Source of the DNA: Macrotis lagotis
Taxonomy: Eukaryota > Chordata > Mammalia > Peramelemorphia > Peramelidae
Reading direction: 5' to 3'
DNA: 64,000 nt
Assembly: GCF_037893015.1 (NCBI RefSeq)
Contig: NC_133666.1
Coordinates: 225,447,258-225,511,257, forward strand
This document shows, piece after piece, positions 11,901 through 23,940 of this stretch. A model generated the notes under the pieces. It did no database searches. It was not told where the DNA came from and saw only the letters and a program-made list of their open reading frames with translations. Made by a program: the position numbers and the translations under genes. Within the stretch, counting starts at the first letter, position 1, and each line of letters starts with the position of its first letter.

Positions 11901-13690
11901 AAAAACTTTGTAACTATCTGAAACTTTGTTATTTTAATAAATTTCTAGAGTGAGAAATACATCAAGAAAATCCAGGAAAGAGTAATTATAGACTTAATAA
12001 ATCATATTTAAAAAAATTATAAGCTTGTATTATTACATAAAAATCATTTTAAAATTCTAGAAAATATACCACTCATTAAGGAATTTTTCCTTAATATTAT
12101 AAAAAGTATTTCTCTAAAAACAAGAGAGAGAATTGTTTATAATAAACACTAAAAATTTTAGTAAAGTCGAGACAAGAATGTCCACTGTCTACATTATTCC
12201 TTAATATAGTACAACAAATACTAAATCTGGGAGTAAAACAAGAAAAAGAAATTGAAGAAATAGTCAAAGAAAAAAGGGAGGCAAATTGTCTCTTTTTACT
12301 AATATCATGGAGTATTTATCAAACTTTTGATAATTAATGACAAAGTTAATCAAGACAATTCATAATTTTAGCATTAAAGTAGCAGGGTAAAAAAAAAACA
12401 AATATGCCTGTACAAAAAAATCCAAATATGCCTCACAAATATGCCTCATACACAATATATGAGGAAGAGAAAATCTCTTTGATGTAGCAAAATTCATAAG
12501 TATCTTAGAACTAAACTAATAAAACATCTAGGACATAAACAATTTTTAACAGGAAGAAAAGAAAACCAAGAATTATTTGGTAATCATGAGTGGTCCTTGC
12601 CAACAGTGTTTATTCTCCCCATATTACTCTATAGATTATGTCCTATATAAATCCAAATGATTAAAGAAAATTATAATAAAATTAATTCATTGGAATAATG
12701 ATCAAAATATCAAGGAATAGAATGAAAAAAAATAGAGGAGTAGAGTTTAATACAATCAAATCCCAAACCACATTATAAAGTTGTGAATATCAATATTATT
12801 AGGTTTTTGGGTAAAAATATAGAAAATCAGATCAATAGACTTGATTCAACAAATAAAATTTAGAAATAATGAGGAAAATAATCTACTATTTGACAAACTG
12901 TAGCACCCAAACTCCCTGGGGGGACCTCAGTCTTTGTTCAGCAAGAACTGTAAGGAAAAGTGGAAAGCAGTGAAGCAAAAAAAAAATAGGTTTAGTTCAA
13001 AATCTTACATCTCATAGCACAGTGAGTCCCAAATGATTAAAAGATATATCTAATTATATAGATCTGTATCTCTTATATAATTATCTTACTTCAATATATG
13101 TTATGCCCATAAAGATTAGAGAAAAATGAAAGATTATGCTGTTTGTAATTATGGATAAGGGAAAATTTATTACCAAAGGAAGATAAAAGAGACAAGTTAA
13201 ATTATATAATTTAAAAAAATGATGCAAGAATCAGAGAGAAAAGATAAGGATTGGAGATTTTTTTTGCAACAAATATTTTCAATAGCATTTTGAACAGAAT
13301 CGTATAGGAAATTGTATCAAAATATCTTAAAAATCATTCCTCAATAGAATGCAGTTAATGAATAGTTTTGAAAAGAGAAGATAAAATAACAATAATATCT
13401 GGAAAATGTTCAAAATTATTAACAATAAGAGAAATAAGAGTTAAACCATGACTTGTCAGGCTATATTCATCCAAGTTCAGAAACTCTGAGAAAACAGGCA
13501 TATCAATTCACTGATGCTTGAACTATAAAATTGATTCAATCATTCTAGAAAATGATGTGGAATTAAGCAATAAATGACATTAAAATGTTCATTGCTCCCT
13601 TTGAACCAGATGATTCTACTCCTGGGACTATATAGGTTTAAGGAGGTCCTTGACAGAAAAAGAATAACAAATGTAGAAAAATGTTTGACA
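11900..13690 (+). mobile_element. Old L1 ORF2 fragment
   Basis: Sense L1 ORF2 with many stops. The RT region is visible at 12170-12390 ('gacaagaatgtccactgtct', 'acaagaaaaagaaattgaag', 'gacaattcataattttagca'), followed by the downstream part ('ttcattggaataatgatcaa') and a late segment ending near 13640 ('ccagatgattctactcctgg'). The middle (about 12900-13130) is not clearly L1 and may be another insertion. Confidence 0.6.
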
Positions 13691-13706
13691 GTCATGCTTT
13701 TTTATC

Positions 13707-13798
13707 AAATCTGGTCTCAGATATATAATAATTACCTAACTGTGTGACCTTGGGCAAGTACACTTAACCCTACTGCCTTGCAAAAACTAAAAAAAAAT
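13707..13798 (+). mobile_element. 5'-truncated WSINE1-like SINE
   Basis: Only the distal part is present: 'gtctcagatatataataatt', 'acctaactgtgtgaccttgg', then 'gccttgcaaaaact' and an A tail. The tRNA-like head is missing. Confidence 0.8.
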
Positions 13799-13799
13799 G

Positions 13800-15900
13800 G
13801 CTAATATGAAGTATTTAAAGAAATATGGGAAGACACAGCAAGTGATGCATACTAAAGAAAACAGGGTCAAAATAACTATTGTTTATGTAGGTATATTAGT
13901 ATGAATAAAGTCAGCTGAAAAGATGCCAAAAATGTTTGTGATCTATGTTAGCAATGCATTAGGAATATATTTTTGTTAAGTAATTTGGATTTTTTGAGGG
14001 AAATATCTAATGTGTTAAAAATATAAAATTAATTTTTTATGTCACTGTTCTTTGTTTCTGTTATCTATGAAGGAAGCTTTAATCAAACTGGGGAAATTAG
14101 ATACATGAAACTGATGGGACAGTGAATTCTACAGGAATTCACAAAAGGTGAAGATCAGTTATGGGTAAGATCAGTTAGGAAAGGTATCAGAGGAAGTCAG
14201 ACCCATGACCTCAATCCTGAAAGATAAATTATGCTTGAGTTGGTGGAAATGGGAAGGTATTTTAAATAAGCCTGATAATAGGTATTAAAAGGGAGGGTTA
14301 AAATGATTCCCATTGTATGACAATGCTGGCACATACAATCAGTTTGCTTGAATGAGGTGATGTCCTTTAAGTAGGGACTTTGAGCAAAAGCATCAGATGC
14401 AAACGAGGCTCAGGCTAACCCAAATCTTTTTCTTTTTCCTGGAGTCAGGAACTGGGTATATTACCTGGGTTAACTGATTTGTGCAGACCTGCAGAAGTTG
14501 TGATAACTCTTAACCTTTTCACAAGAGAGGGAAAGACAATATAAGCAAATTTGGATTTGGTAAGGAGCATGGTTTATTTAATGAATAATTGCACTGGACT
14601 AGATTGGATAAAATGATTTTTGCTTGAGTCATGGGAGATGATATTATATAATTAGGGTGGGGCTAAATTATGGCTTTTCACTTGGAGGGGGAACATTATT
14701 CAAATGCTTTATAAATCTTTAGAATTTGTAGGTATAAAAGCAATACCAAAATCTTTGAGATTTGACGCAGGTTGTACTTTGTTGTCCTAAAAACAAGTTT
14801 TAGTTGAGGAGTGTCCAAGGAAAAATCTGTTTACAAAAAGACAAGAAGAAAACAAATATGCACTTAGGCAAGTCTTGCTCTAATGGAAATATCATAGATT
14901 CACACAAAGGAGGGAAGGCTTCCTCCTTTAAGAGCAGTGTGCATAATAAATAAATGAGAGAGAATCTGACTTAATGTAAATAGACACTGTGCTGCATGTA
15001 CTCAACATATTTCAAAGCATTTTACAATGCAGGCAAGACATTAGATAGTATTACTGCTGTGAATTGGCCACATTTATGTCCTCAAGAGAACTTGTATATT
15101 GAACATTATAAACTATTGATCTTTTGTTATAAATAGTCAGATATTATAATAGCTAACATATACTATTATAATAGTTTGAGAAAGAAAAAAAAGCTGTCAA
15201 GGTCCCCTAGAGTTTCAGATTTTGTTCTCTGAAATTTTTATGATGAACCCTGGGGGATTGGGAAGTTCTTATTATAAACCTTTTATCATTCTGGTTATTT
15301 CTCACCTCTCTTGAATCCTCCATTCCTTCCCCTTATCCCGCTTTAAAAATTGTTTGAATGAAACACAAGTTGGTAGGAAAAAAATTATAAAGTAATCAAC
15401 AATAACAACAAAGTGTTCTCACTTTGTTCTCAACTCAGTCAAAATGTATCTTAGATGTTTTGAGATCCATTTGGTAATGATCAGGTAGGTCATTGACTCC
15501 ATTAAAAGAGGCAGTTTTTCATTGTCCAGAGCTCACAGTGCCTCTTTGGTCCTAAGAGACTGGGAGTTGTATCTGTCTATATCCCATTAAATTTTAGTAG
15601 CCCTGAAAATGGAGAAGCAAATTGCTTGGATTACATAGCATAGTGTAAGCCCAGGAGCCAGCCGGCTTTCAGAGGGGATGTGTGTGTTTGCCAAGTCTTC
15701 ACTTATATCCTCCCCTTTTTAAGCAGATGTTAACTGGTGTAGGGGGGTAAGGTAGAGGATTTGAGGAGAGAAAGGAGAAATCAGAGGGGGGAAGCAAGAG
15801 AATGTGTGCATGGAAGTCACTATCTATTGCAAGCAAGAGGAGAAATGACAGCAATGTCAGCCTTTTCAATGATCCCATCCCCAGATGTCTCTCTTGTATG
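13800..15900. other. Mostly unidentified, with faint old repeat debris
   Basis: About 2.1 kb. The segment 14050-14330 ('aggtatcagaggaagtcaga', 'catgacctcaatcctgaaag') looks like the unassigned ancient repeat seen at 2000 and 17390. The rest shows no SINE, LINE, exon or RNA gene that I can support. Confidence 0.35.
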
Positions 15901-15904
15901 ATTC

Positions 15905-16665
15905 AATTAAACAAGTATTTATTTTAATAGTATTTTATTTCCATCAATTATATGCAAGGACAATTTTTAACATTATTTTTAAAAAGTTTTGAATTCCAAA
16001 ATTTTTTCCTCTTTCCCTTTCCTCACCTCCCCCCTTCCTAAAATGGTAAGCAATCTGATATAGTTTATTTATGTGCAGTCCTGTAAAACATATTTCCATA
16101 TTAGTCTTGTTGTGAAAGAAGAAACAAGCCAAAAGGGAAAAAACCTGAAAAAATAAGAAAATGAAAAATACTATGCTTCAATCAGCATTCAGACTCAATC
16201 GGTTCTTTCTCTGAATATGGATAGCATTTTCAATCATCATCATAATGTTTGTCCTTCATTCTTGAAGAAGACCATAACATCAGGGAGGTGATGCCATGAC
16301 AAGTATATGAATTGGGATTTGAGTGAGGGGAGATGCTGTGCTAGGTCACTAGCCTCACTTTCTCCTCCAGAGACATCTGGGTCCCAGTGGCCAGATAGAA
16401 ATCAGGATGATTGGAGATGGTCCTGGATGCAGAGCAATCAGGGTTAAGTAACTTGTCCAAGGTCTCACAGCTAGTAAGTGTCAGACTTTGAACTTCTGTC
16501 CTCTTGATTCCAAGAGTCCAGTATGATTTTCCATCATGAGTCCTTTTGGAATTGTCTAGGTTCATTGTTTTGCTGCTATTGTTGATCATTTTACATGCTC
16601 TTACTGTGTACAATATTCTTCTGGTTCTGCTTGCTTCATTTTGCATCAGTTCATGCAAGTTTTTT
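15905..16665 (-). mobile_element. L1 3' end, split by a SINE
   Basis: Antisense L1 tail region. It starts at the complement of the 3' end ('tatttattttaatagtattt'), passes 'tcttgttgtgaaagaagaaa' and 'cagactcaatcggttctttc', breaks at about 16235, and resumes at about 16526 with 'tccatcatgagtccttttgg', ending near 'atcagttcatgcaag'. The two halves are collinear, so the interruption is a later insertion. Confidence 0.75.
16238..16525 (-). mobile_element. Mar-1-like SINE nested in the L1
   Basis: Reverse copy with its tail at the left ('atcatcatcataatgtttgt', 'ccttcattcttgaagaagac') and the body 'cctcactttctcctccagag'. The head is cut short near 'ccaagagtccag'. L1 sequence 'attttc-atcat' occurs on both sides (about 16227 and 16530), which fits a short, slightly mutated target-site duplication. 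Confidence 0.75.
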
Positions 16666-16779
16666 CAGATTTTTTTTGAAATCTGCCCAGCAAGCATTTG
16701 TTAACCCCCAACTACAACAATTATTGTATTAGGGAGATGGGAATACAGAAGTAGTTAATCACCCTGAGAGAAATGCAGG

Positions 16780-17125
16780 AGGCAACATAACTAGGACCAC
16801 CATTACCTTGACTACCACCGTTCTTCACATTCCTCAGACCCATTATCCCAGGATCCCCAAACCATAAAGCCTTGGGAATGGAAATTCTTCCAGCTCAGTA
16901 TCTGCAACTATCATTTTGGAAAGCAGTCCCTGTGGATATTGCAGCTTGACAACTGCTCCTGGTGCTAAAGAGACAACTTTTGAAGTCAGAGTTTCAAAAT
17001 CCTTGGCATTGTCATGGTGCAACATAAGAAGCTACATAGAGTGGTGACATGAAAGAAGAGGCATGCCATTGCACCCTTGAGGAAGATTTTTTCATCTAAT
17101 GTGCAGGTGAATTGAAAGAGTGTGG
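16780..17125. other. Non-repetitive stretch with a short chance open frame
   Basis: Contains a 60-residue minus frame (16843-17025) resembling no family I know. It is higher in complexity than its surroundings, but there is no evidence of an exon. Confidence 0.3.
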
Positions 17126-17127
17126 GA

Positions 17128-17215
17128 GTCCCTTGAGCAGGGTCTTTCTAACTTTTCTATTTATATCTCCAGTGCTTCTTACTGTGTGTTGCATAAGGGA
17201 AGCACTTTATAAATG
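17128..17215 (+). mobile_element. L2 3'-end fragment
   Basis: The order 'gagcagggtctttctaactt', 'atatctccagtgcttcttac', 'gcactttataaatgcc' follows the L2 3' end ('agggcagggact...ccccagcacct...aataaatg'). Confidence 0.6.
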
Positions 17216-17389
17216 CCCTATTAGTTCAAATTCAATAGTGAGATAGTCTTTGTTCTCTAGAAATTGATATTCAATTAAGGGTCAAAATCTATTCACAAAT
17301 AAATATATGATGTATACACACACACATATATTTGCACACACACAAACACAAGAATACTCAGAATTATTGTGGAGATTGAAGGAGACACA

Positions 17390-17720
17390 ATTGAAAGACC
17401 CAGGAAAGATCTCTTGAAGAGGTGTCACTTAAGCTGAAACTTAAAGAGGATGATGGATTCTATGAGTAGGGAGAGAGAGCATTTCTGACATGGGAGGTGC
17501 TGTGTGCAAAAACTTGAAGGTCAGAGATGGAATATTGTCTGTGTGGATTCACTTGATTCCTGAGGGAAAAGTTTCCTTCAATCTCAGAATGCTGGTATTC
17601 GAGAGTAAAGGACATTTTATTGCTCTGAGGAATTTGAAAGGAAACGTAGGAAACTCAACCTCATTATCTGTCCAGGGAAGAATGGCTATTCCTGGAGGTA
17701 AGTGACTATCTCTGGAGGCA
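17390..17720 (+). repeat. Ancient interspersed repeat, same family as 2000-2350
   Basis: 'aagatctcttgaagaggtgt', 'taagctgaaacttaaagagg' and 'gtgcaaaaacttgaaggtca' match the distal part of that family. The end shows small local repeats ('tctctggaggcaagtg', 'tccttggaagtaaag'). Confidence 0.45.
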
Positions 17721-17854
17721 AGTGGTTATCCTTGGAAGTAAAGATTGTGCCAGAAAAACCAAACAAACAAACCCAAACTCAAAACACTGAACTGAATATC
17801 TAATTACTTTGGTTTTAATCTTTGTAGCAGAGAGACTTTGGAAATTTCATTCAA

Positions 17855-17980
17855 ATTTTCTTATACTTAATTTTCTTATTTGTAAAATGAGTGTGCTGGA
17901 CTATTTATTTTTTTTAAAGTACTGGCACATAGTTGGCACTTAGTTTCCTTCTAGTTCTAGCATTCTGTGGTTCTGACTCC
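17855..17980 (+). repeat. MIR fragment
   Basis: 'tcttatttgtaaaatgagtg', 'tgctggactatttatt' and 'tccttctagttctagcattc' form the MIR 3' half, with a small inserted L2-like bit ('actggcacatagttggcact'). Confidence 0.6.
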
Positions 17981-18189
17981 CACAATACATCATTATCAGT
18001 AACCACTTTAATATCTATTGATGAGTTATCAAACATCAGTAAAGCACAAAATAAGGTAAGAATCTAGACATGGGGAAAAAAAGGGTTGAAGAACATTCTC
18101 CAAGTAAGGAGAAGACCTTTGATTTGAAAGATAGGAGAGAACCAAGAGCCTTGGCCAGTTCCATGAAATGAAAGTGTTAAACTAGATCA

Positions 18190-18435
18190 GGTCTCTAAGT
18201 AGCACAGTGAATAGTGTCAGACCTAAAGTCTGAAAGATCTGAGTTCAAATATGGCCTCAGACATTTACTAGTTATGTGCCCCTGGGCAAGTAAATAACTC
18301 AACCCTGTTTGCCTCTGTTTCCTGTGAGTTGGAGAAGGAAATGACAAATAATTCCAGTACTTGCCAAGAAAATCCTAAATGGGGTCACAAAGAATAGGAT
18401 ATGACTGAAAAATGTATGAACAACAGCAACAACAA
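18190..18435 (+). mobile_element. SINE with BovB/RTE-like tail
   Basis: The head 'tagcacagtgaatagtgtca' and B-box region 'gatctgagttcaaatatggc' lead to CORE 'gcccctgggcaagtaaataa'. The distal body 'gttggagaaggaaatgacaa', 'gccaagaaaatcctaaatgg', 'ggtcacaaagaataggat' closely resembles the BovB-type 3' end. It ends in an AAC-rich tail. Confidence 0.85.
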
Positions 18436-18439
18436 CCAG

Positions 18440-18805
18440 ATCTAAATATAAGGATCCTTGTGGACCCCATAATCTTAAATTAAATCTTAAAACATGTTGG
18501 GGGGAGGCAGCTAGGTGGCTCAGTGGATAGAGTACTAGCCCTGGAATCAGGAGTACCTGAGTTCAAATCCAGCCTCAGATACATAATAATTGTCTAGCTG
18601 TGTGACTTTAGGTAGGTCACTTAATTCCATTGCCTTAAATAAAAAAAAAATCTTAAAACATAATGCTATTTATGTTTTGTTGTATTTTGATACGTTTTGT
18701 TCAATATTTCTCGATTACATTTTAATCTGGTTTGGGCAACACTTGAGAGTATTTCTGACTGCATACTGTCAATGGGCTTTCCAGCATGTTTGACACCTCT
18801 GCATC
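18440..18805. mobile_element. Non-autonomous DNA transposon, hAT-like, split by a SINE
   Basis: Shares an internal block with 36880-37085 and 56960-57340 ('gattacattttaatctggtt', 'gcatgtttgacacct'). In this family the ends are complementary ('ggtgtcaaact' against 'gtttgacacc'), which is the pattern of short hAT terminal inverted repeats. A WSINE1 sits inside. There is no transposase. Confidence 0.55.
18496..18650 (+). mobile_element. WSINE1-like SINE with target-site duplication
   Basis: Full-length copy from 'ggcagctaggtggctcagtg' to the A tail. It is flanked by the exact 14-bp repeat aaatcttaaaacat at 18482-18495 and 18648-18661 (overlapping the A tail). The left junction reads TT/AAATC, close to the L1 endonuclease preference. 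Confidence 0.92.
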
Positions 18806-18809
18806 AGAT

Positions 18810-19930
18810 AACCTCTAAGTTCCCTTATTTGAAATCTATTATCCAGTCAGGGTAGGGCCAATGTGGCAGGAGTGCTAGCAGCACTATCCCAAACATTCTT
18901 TAGGTCACCTCTCTCATACTCCCAGAGAATTGGTATTCCATACCATATAATATTATTGTGTCAGCAGTGGGTTGGAGATCCAGTCCCCACCTAGTGTATT
19001 TTGGTTCTTGTGGATGGGTTTATGGAGAGAGGAGGAAGAAAGGTCAGATGGATAAAAAATGTAGGGGCAGGGAGAATAGATTTTGTCTTAAGGTTTTAAG
19101 ATTAAGGATAGGGAGTTTTTATGTTCCATTTCCTTTTGATTTTTCATTTGAAAAATAATTTCTAGGTTCTGGTTTTAGTTAGTTAAAAATTTCCATAGTG
19201 GAACAATAGAACTATAGTACATTTCCAATTTAAAACTGTACATTGCCGATGAAACCCCTTGAAAATAATAGTACCAGGCAACTCAAACATCTGCTACTTT
19301 AATTATTTTTCAGACTAGCAGCAAAATTGTGGTACTAGTTCTGGAATGTGAGCCCTGCTTCTGATCAGTTTTTGAGGAGTTCTGGTCTGCATACAAAAGG
19401 ACAGATAAGATTCTGTGCTTAAAATCTATAATGTATTACAGATTGTGTTGTGGCTTTCTTAGAAATTCTGAAGTCTTGGTGGCTTATAAAATAGTTTGAA
19501 GGAACAGCCCTTTAAATTTTTTTTTTGATGTAGGGTATTTAAATTAATGTGAGTTGCAACAAGAAGCACAAGTTGGCAATTTGTGGCGCCTTTTGATGAC
19601 CACACGTCAAACTACTTGAAACTGAGAAGGAAAGTATGTTCTTTAGGAAATAATACAGGAGTACCTCAATTATCAAACCCTCTGGGAAGAAATCTGGTAT
19701 CAAAGACAGTCTGAACATGGAGGGAGTTGGGGAAGGTCTCAGTTGCCGCTTCCTGAGTTTATGGAAGAGGCAGAGTAGAAGAAGAAGAAGACTAGAGTAC
19801 TTCAGGTGGGAGAGAAGAAATCCAGAGGGTATGTGGGCAAGCTTCCAACCACATGGAAGAAAGGTGCTATGGATCCAAGGCACATGGGATCTCAGAACTT
19901 GTTTAAAAATTATATAAATATACATATATA
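18810..19930. other. Unidentified stretch
   Basis: About 1.1 kb with no clear repeat or gene. It contains a purine-rich patch (about 19765-19800, repeated aga/gaag) read as a 128-residue minus frame at 19539-19925. The frame is low-complexity (Leu/Ser-rich) and not protein-like. Confidence 0.35.
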
Positions 19931-20165
19931 TGCAAAAATATTTATAAACTGTATTTCTTTAAAATAAAAACTAAATCCCTCACAATTGAGAACAAAAGCA
20001 AAAAACAAAACTATATAACTATATTTTAATGTGATTGTGGTTTCCTTTGTAAACCTATGTATTTCATTTTTATACTTTTAAAAACATTAATGTGAGAAGT
20101 GGTCAGTAGGTTTTACCACACTGCTAAAGGGGTTCATGACACACACACAAAGGCAAAGCCCCCTG
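19930..20165. mobile_element. DNA-transposon-end-like fragment
   Basis: 'gtggtttcctttgtaaacct', 'gtgagaagtggtcagtaggt' and 'aaaggggttcatgacacaca' follow a mammalian repeat end ('ccaaaggggtccatgacac...aacccctg') typical of old DNA transposons. Only one end is visible. Confidence 0.4.
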
Positions 20166-20739
20166 CTCTAAGCTGTGGCTAAAACTGGATGGTTGTCTGA
20201 AGAGAGAGGGAAGTAGGAAGGAGAGAGAGAAAATAAATGCTTGTTAACTGAAAAAACTTTAAAAAGAGAAGTTGAAGCATACTATGTATCTTGAAAGGAC
20301 TGAGTTACAATGATTAATTTTACCTAAAAGAAAGATGAGGGCCATATTGAGATTTGCATGTTGGAACTAGCACTTAATTTGGAGTCAGGGCATCTTAGTT
20401 CAAAGAGCATTCATTACAATTCTTTTTTTCCTTACAAATTCTTACAAAATTAAGAAAAAATTATAAAAATAAGAACTACTAAAAAACAGATCGGGATGCC
20501 TTTGGGAACATCCCTTTTGTGGATGAAGGTCAAAAAGAGATTGGGTGTTCTTAAGGATAATTCTTTATGTTGGGGTAGGACTGGCTGACTTCTCTAAGTT
20601 GCTTCTAAGCATGCAGATTCCATGAAAAGACAATTTGATAATTCATCATAGTGAATTTTCCATATATCAATGATGTCTGCTATCCAGAAACACCAGCTTC
20701 CTAGCTGTTCTTCTTAGAAAACAACTTATCTCTTAATTT

Positions 20740-20987
20740 GGATTCTCTTCACTGAATGTCACCCATTCTTGGAATGCATTCTTTCCCTTTTCTTGTCTAT
20801 CTCTTGATCTCTATTACTTTTTTCAAGTCCTAGCTAAAATTCTGGCTTCTGTAAAAAAGTCTTTCCAGATTCCCTTAAATGCTAGTGCTTCCATCTGTTG
20901 ACCTCCAGTTTAATATGCATATATTTTGTTTGTGTGTAGTTGTTTTCATGTTGTCTTTCCCACTGGCATTTGAGATCCTTGAAAGGA

Positions 20988-21025
<38 letters not shown>

Positions 21026-21070
21026 TTTTTTGTATCCCTGATTAACACAGTAACAGGTGCATAGTAGGCC
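20740..21070 (+). mobile_element. L2 3'-end fragment with (TTA)n
   Basis: 'cattcttggaatgcattctt', 'caagtcctagctaaaattct', 'gtaaaaaagtctttccagat' and the final 'gtaacaggtgcatagtagg' are the L2 3' order. A (TTA)n run at 20991-21023 has expanded inside it. Confidence 0.7.
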
Positions 21071-21084
21071 CTTGTTTGTTCTTC

Positions 21085-21320
21085 AATAATTTTTTTTAGT
21101 CATGTTTGACTCTTTGTGACTACCTCTCTGTTATTTTCCTAGAAAAGATACTGGGATGGATAGGTACTTCCTTCCCCCCCTCACTTTGTACATGAGGAAA
21201 CTGAGGCAAACAGGATTAAGTGATTTGCTCAGGGTCACATAGCTAGCAAATGTATGAAGTCAAATTTGAACTCAGATCTTCCTGACTTCAGCTCTATCCA
21301 CTGCTCCACTTGGTTACTCT
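21085..21320 (-). mobile_element. SINE with BovB/RTE-like tail
   Basis: Reverse copy: tail side 'gtcatgtttgactctttgtg', then 'gaggaaactgaggcaaacag', CORE 'ctcagggtcacatagctagc', head 'ctctatccactgctccactt'. Confidence 0.82.
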
Positions 21321-21336
21321 TAATAATTGCTTATTT

Positions 21337-21500
21337 GGAGGCAGCTAGGTGGCACAGTGGATAGAGCAACAGCCCTGGAGTTAAGAGTGCCTGAGTTTAA
21401 ATCCTGCCTCAGACACTTAATAATTACCTAGCTGTGTGGCCTTGGGCAAGTCACTTAACCCCATTGCTTTGCCAAAAAAAAAACCCCAAACCTAAAAAAA
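21337..21500 (+). mobile_element. WSINE1-like SINE with target-site duplication
   Basis: Complete copy starting 'ggaggcagctaggtggcaca'. It is flanked by the exact 15-bp repeat aataattgcttattt at 21322-21336 and 21499-21513. It lies head to head with the SINE at 21085-21320, about 16 bp apart. Confidence 0.93.
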
Positions 21501-21514
21501 TAATTGCTTATTTA

Positions 21515-22270
21515 CTGGGCCAGCATGTTCACAGTAGCAAAAGGTCACTGCCAAATACAATGATATCAGAAGACTTCCATCTTAACTGTTGGTGTGGATG
21601 TTGAAAAATACTGTGTATTCTTCACTTTCTCCAATTCAATGCAATTCAACTTTTCCTTCTGTCTGTGAGCTTATCTCTGCCCTATCTCTATTCATGCCCC
21701 TCACCTCCGCTGCAGAGCTGTGGGGGTGGTTGGCATGCCATTTATTCTATGTACTTCCTCATTTTGTGAATAGTTATCTTTTGAGATATTCATTGTCTTG
21801 TTTCAGATGAAATTTCTCTTTTAGGAAAATTTTCTTTTTTAAAAACTTTGAAGAAAAATTTGCACAGCAATTGTGGCTCAGCCGTAGGTGGAGATAACGG
21901 CAATCTTTTACACTTAAGGCAATTTAGGAATTGTTCACACATGGATGATTCTAAGGGCTTTCAAAATGAAAACTTTGAAATTTTCTATTCTTAAGATAAG
22001 AGTATTTTGTAAGTAAAGTTTTTACATGTGTATCATGAATTTTCACAGACTTTCCGTAATCTTAAGAATAAGGTATGTTATAAACATGTATATGTACATA
22101 ATAATTAGTGTTTCATGTGAATTTTCATTTTTAATGTCACTAACTTAGGAATATTTTTATATATTTGGTTCAAAGAATATTTTTTTCTTTCTGAATCTTT
22201 AAAAAATACGTTTAGGGATTTAGGGGGTTGGAAACAGCATTTTGGATTTGTCTTTGATGATCTAATCCAT
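21515..22270. other. Unidentified stretch
   Basis: About 750 bases with no recognised repeat, exon or RNA gene; AT-rich beyond 21830. Confidence 0.35.
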
Positions 22271-22274
22271 GACC

Positions 22275-22375
22275 TTTATGCTATAGGTAGGAAAACAGAA
22301 AGTAAAAAATTAAATGACATGGACAGAGTCACATAGCAAATTAGAATTTTGCTGCTAGGATTAGAACGCTTGTTT
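22275..22375 (-). repeat. MIR fragment
   Basis: Reverse MIR core: 'taggaaaacagaaagtaaaa', 'acagagtcacatagcaaatt', 'ttgctgctaggattagaacg'. Confidence 0.55.
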
Positions 22376-22463
22376 CCCAATTTTTAGTTTTTAATTTTGA
22401 TTATAATATGCTTTTAATATTGAGTCATGAACTAGTGCAAAATTGTCTCCTCCAATAAAGTTT

Positions 22464-22611
22464 TTATTTTGGCAAGGCAATGGGGTTAAGTGACTTGCCC
22501 AAGGTCACACAGCTAGTTAATTTTTAAGTATCTGAGGTCAAATTTGAACTCAGGTCATCCTGAATCCAGGGCTGGTGCTCTATTCACTGCACCACCTAAC
22601 TGCCACCCCCC
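22464..22611 (-). mobile_element. WSINE1-like SINE with target-site duplication
   Basis: Reverse copy from 'ggcaaggcaatggggttaag' to 'caccacctaactgccacccc'. It is flanked by the exact 12-bp repeat ccaataaagttt at 22452-22463 and 22612-22623. Confidence 0.9.
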
Positions 22612-22699
22612 CCAATAAAGTTTAATACTTTCTCCCATGTAGCAAAACTAGGAAATGGGTCACTTACCTTTATATTATATTTTTATTCCAGGTGATAGA

Positions 22700-22795
22700 G
22701 TTACAAATTTTGAGACATACAGAAATTAAGTGACTTAGCTAAGGTAACACCAGCATCAAATGACAGGTGAGATTTGAATCCACAACTAAAGGTTA
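22700..22795 (-). repeat. MIR fragment
   Basis: 'aaattaagtgacttagctaa', 'gacaggtgagatttgaatcc' read as reverse MIR core. Confidence 0.5.
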
Positions 22796-22799
22796 TAAT

Positions 22800-23940
22800 T
22801 GCGCTATTGTATCACATTATAATTTAAGGAATTAGTTTTCTTTTTTTTAATAGCTATGGGGGGACCTTTAATAAAGCAGAATACTTTCCAGCATTTCTAA
22901 TGAAATGATCATAATTACATAAGAAACTTTAAAGTGCAAATACAGGAGTGAGAAGAAACATAAAAGGATAAACCTGAATAAACAAAGATAAATTGCTTAC
23001 ATTTTATTGTGGAGGAGAGGATTCATGTGAGTCCCCACTGAGTCCATCATCATCGTGGATGATCTTGGCTCCAATTGTGCACCAACCTTGTGCATCTTGG
23101 GCTTTTAAAAAAATTTTTTTATTTTTAGTTTTCATATAAGGCAGGGATTTTTTTTGTAGGTGGTTAGACCACTGTGCTAAGGAATCATAAATTAGTGAGT
23201 CACTAAAGTTTTTATTAAAGCACATGATATAGTACTGGACACTGTACTAGACAATACAAAGAATGAGAAAACAATTCCTGTTAGAGTGGCACTCACATTC
23301 TCTTGGGGGAAAATAAATACACTTGAGACTCAAATGTTTAGATCTTTGAAAATGAAGAATAATATTAATTTCTTACTGGACAAAATACCTTTACTTTTGA
23401 AGATCTCAAAAATCAGTAGAAGGGATTGGGAATGTTTACCCTAGGAAATGGAAGATAGGGTAGACAAGATAACTATTTTCAATTATGTGAAATATTCATA
23501 TAAAACTACTTTTCCTTGTCCCTAGAGAATGGAACCAAGAACAATAGGTAAAAGCTAAAATGTATTTAGGATTATTGTGAAGGAATATTTCTTCAAGAAT
23601 TAGTAATAGTTAGAAGTGGAAAGAACTATCTCAGGAATTAGTGGGTTCCTCTTTGCTAGAACTCTTTGCACAAAATCTGAATGACTGCTTGTTGGAGTTG
23701 TGGTTGGGAACCTTTGATGCTCAATTATAGATTGGACATGATGATCTCAGGTCTCTTCCAACCTGGGTGTTCTGTAATAGGGTTTGGTGTGAGATGTTTA
23801 TTTAATTATCTATTTTTCTTATGTTTTTCCTTACAGCTCTATAGAATGTCTTTCTTGATCCAAGAATTCCTGCTGCAAATACCTGAAAAGCAGTCACCTA
23901 CCTTTCATTTGAATACCTACAATGATGGGAAATTCAGTAT
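22800..23940. other. Unidentified stretch
   Basis: About 1.1 kb, AT-rich. The motif set 'gggaatgtttaccctaggaa', 'gaatagttagaagtggaaag' near 23420-23770 suggests an old repeat, but I cannot name it. No gene. Confidence 0.35.

Noticed and set aside
16843-17025. 60-residue minus frame that looks protein-like in composition
   Set aside because: I could not match it to any family, and no flanking exon or retrocopy marks were found.
19539-19925. 128-residue minus-strand frame
   Set aside because: Leu/Ser-rich, arises from purine-rich low-complexity DNA, and has no family resemblance.
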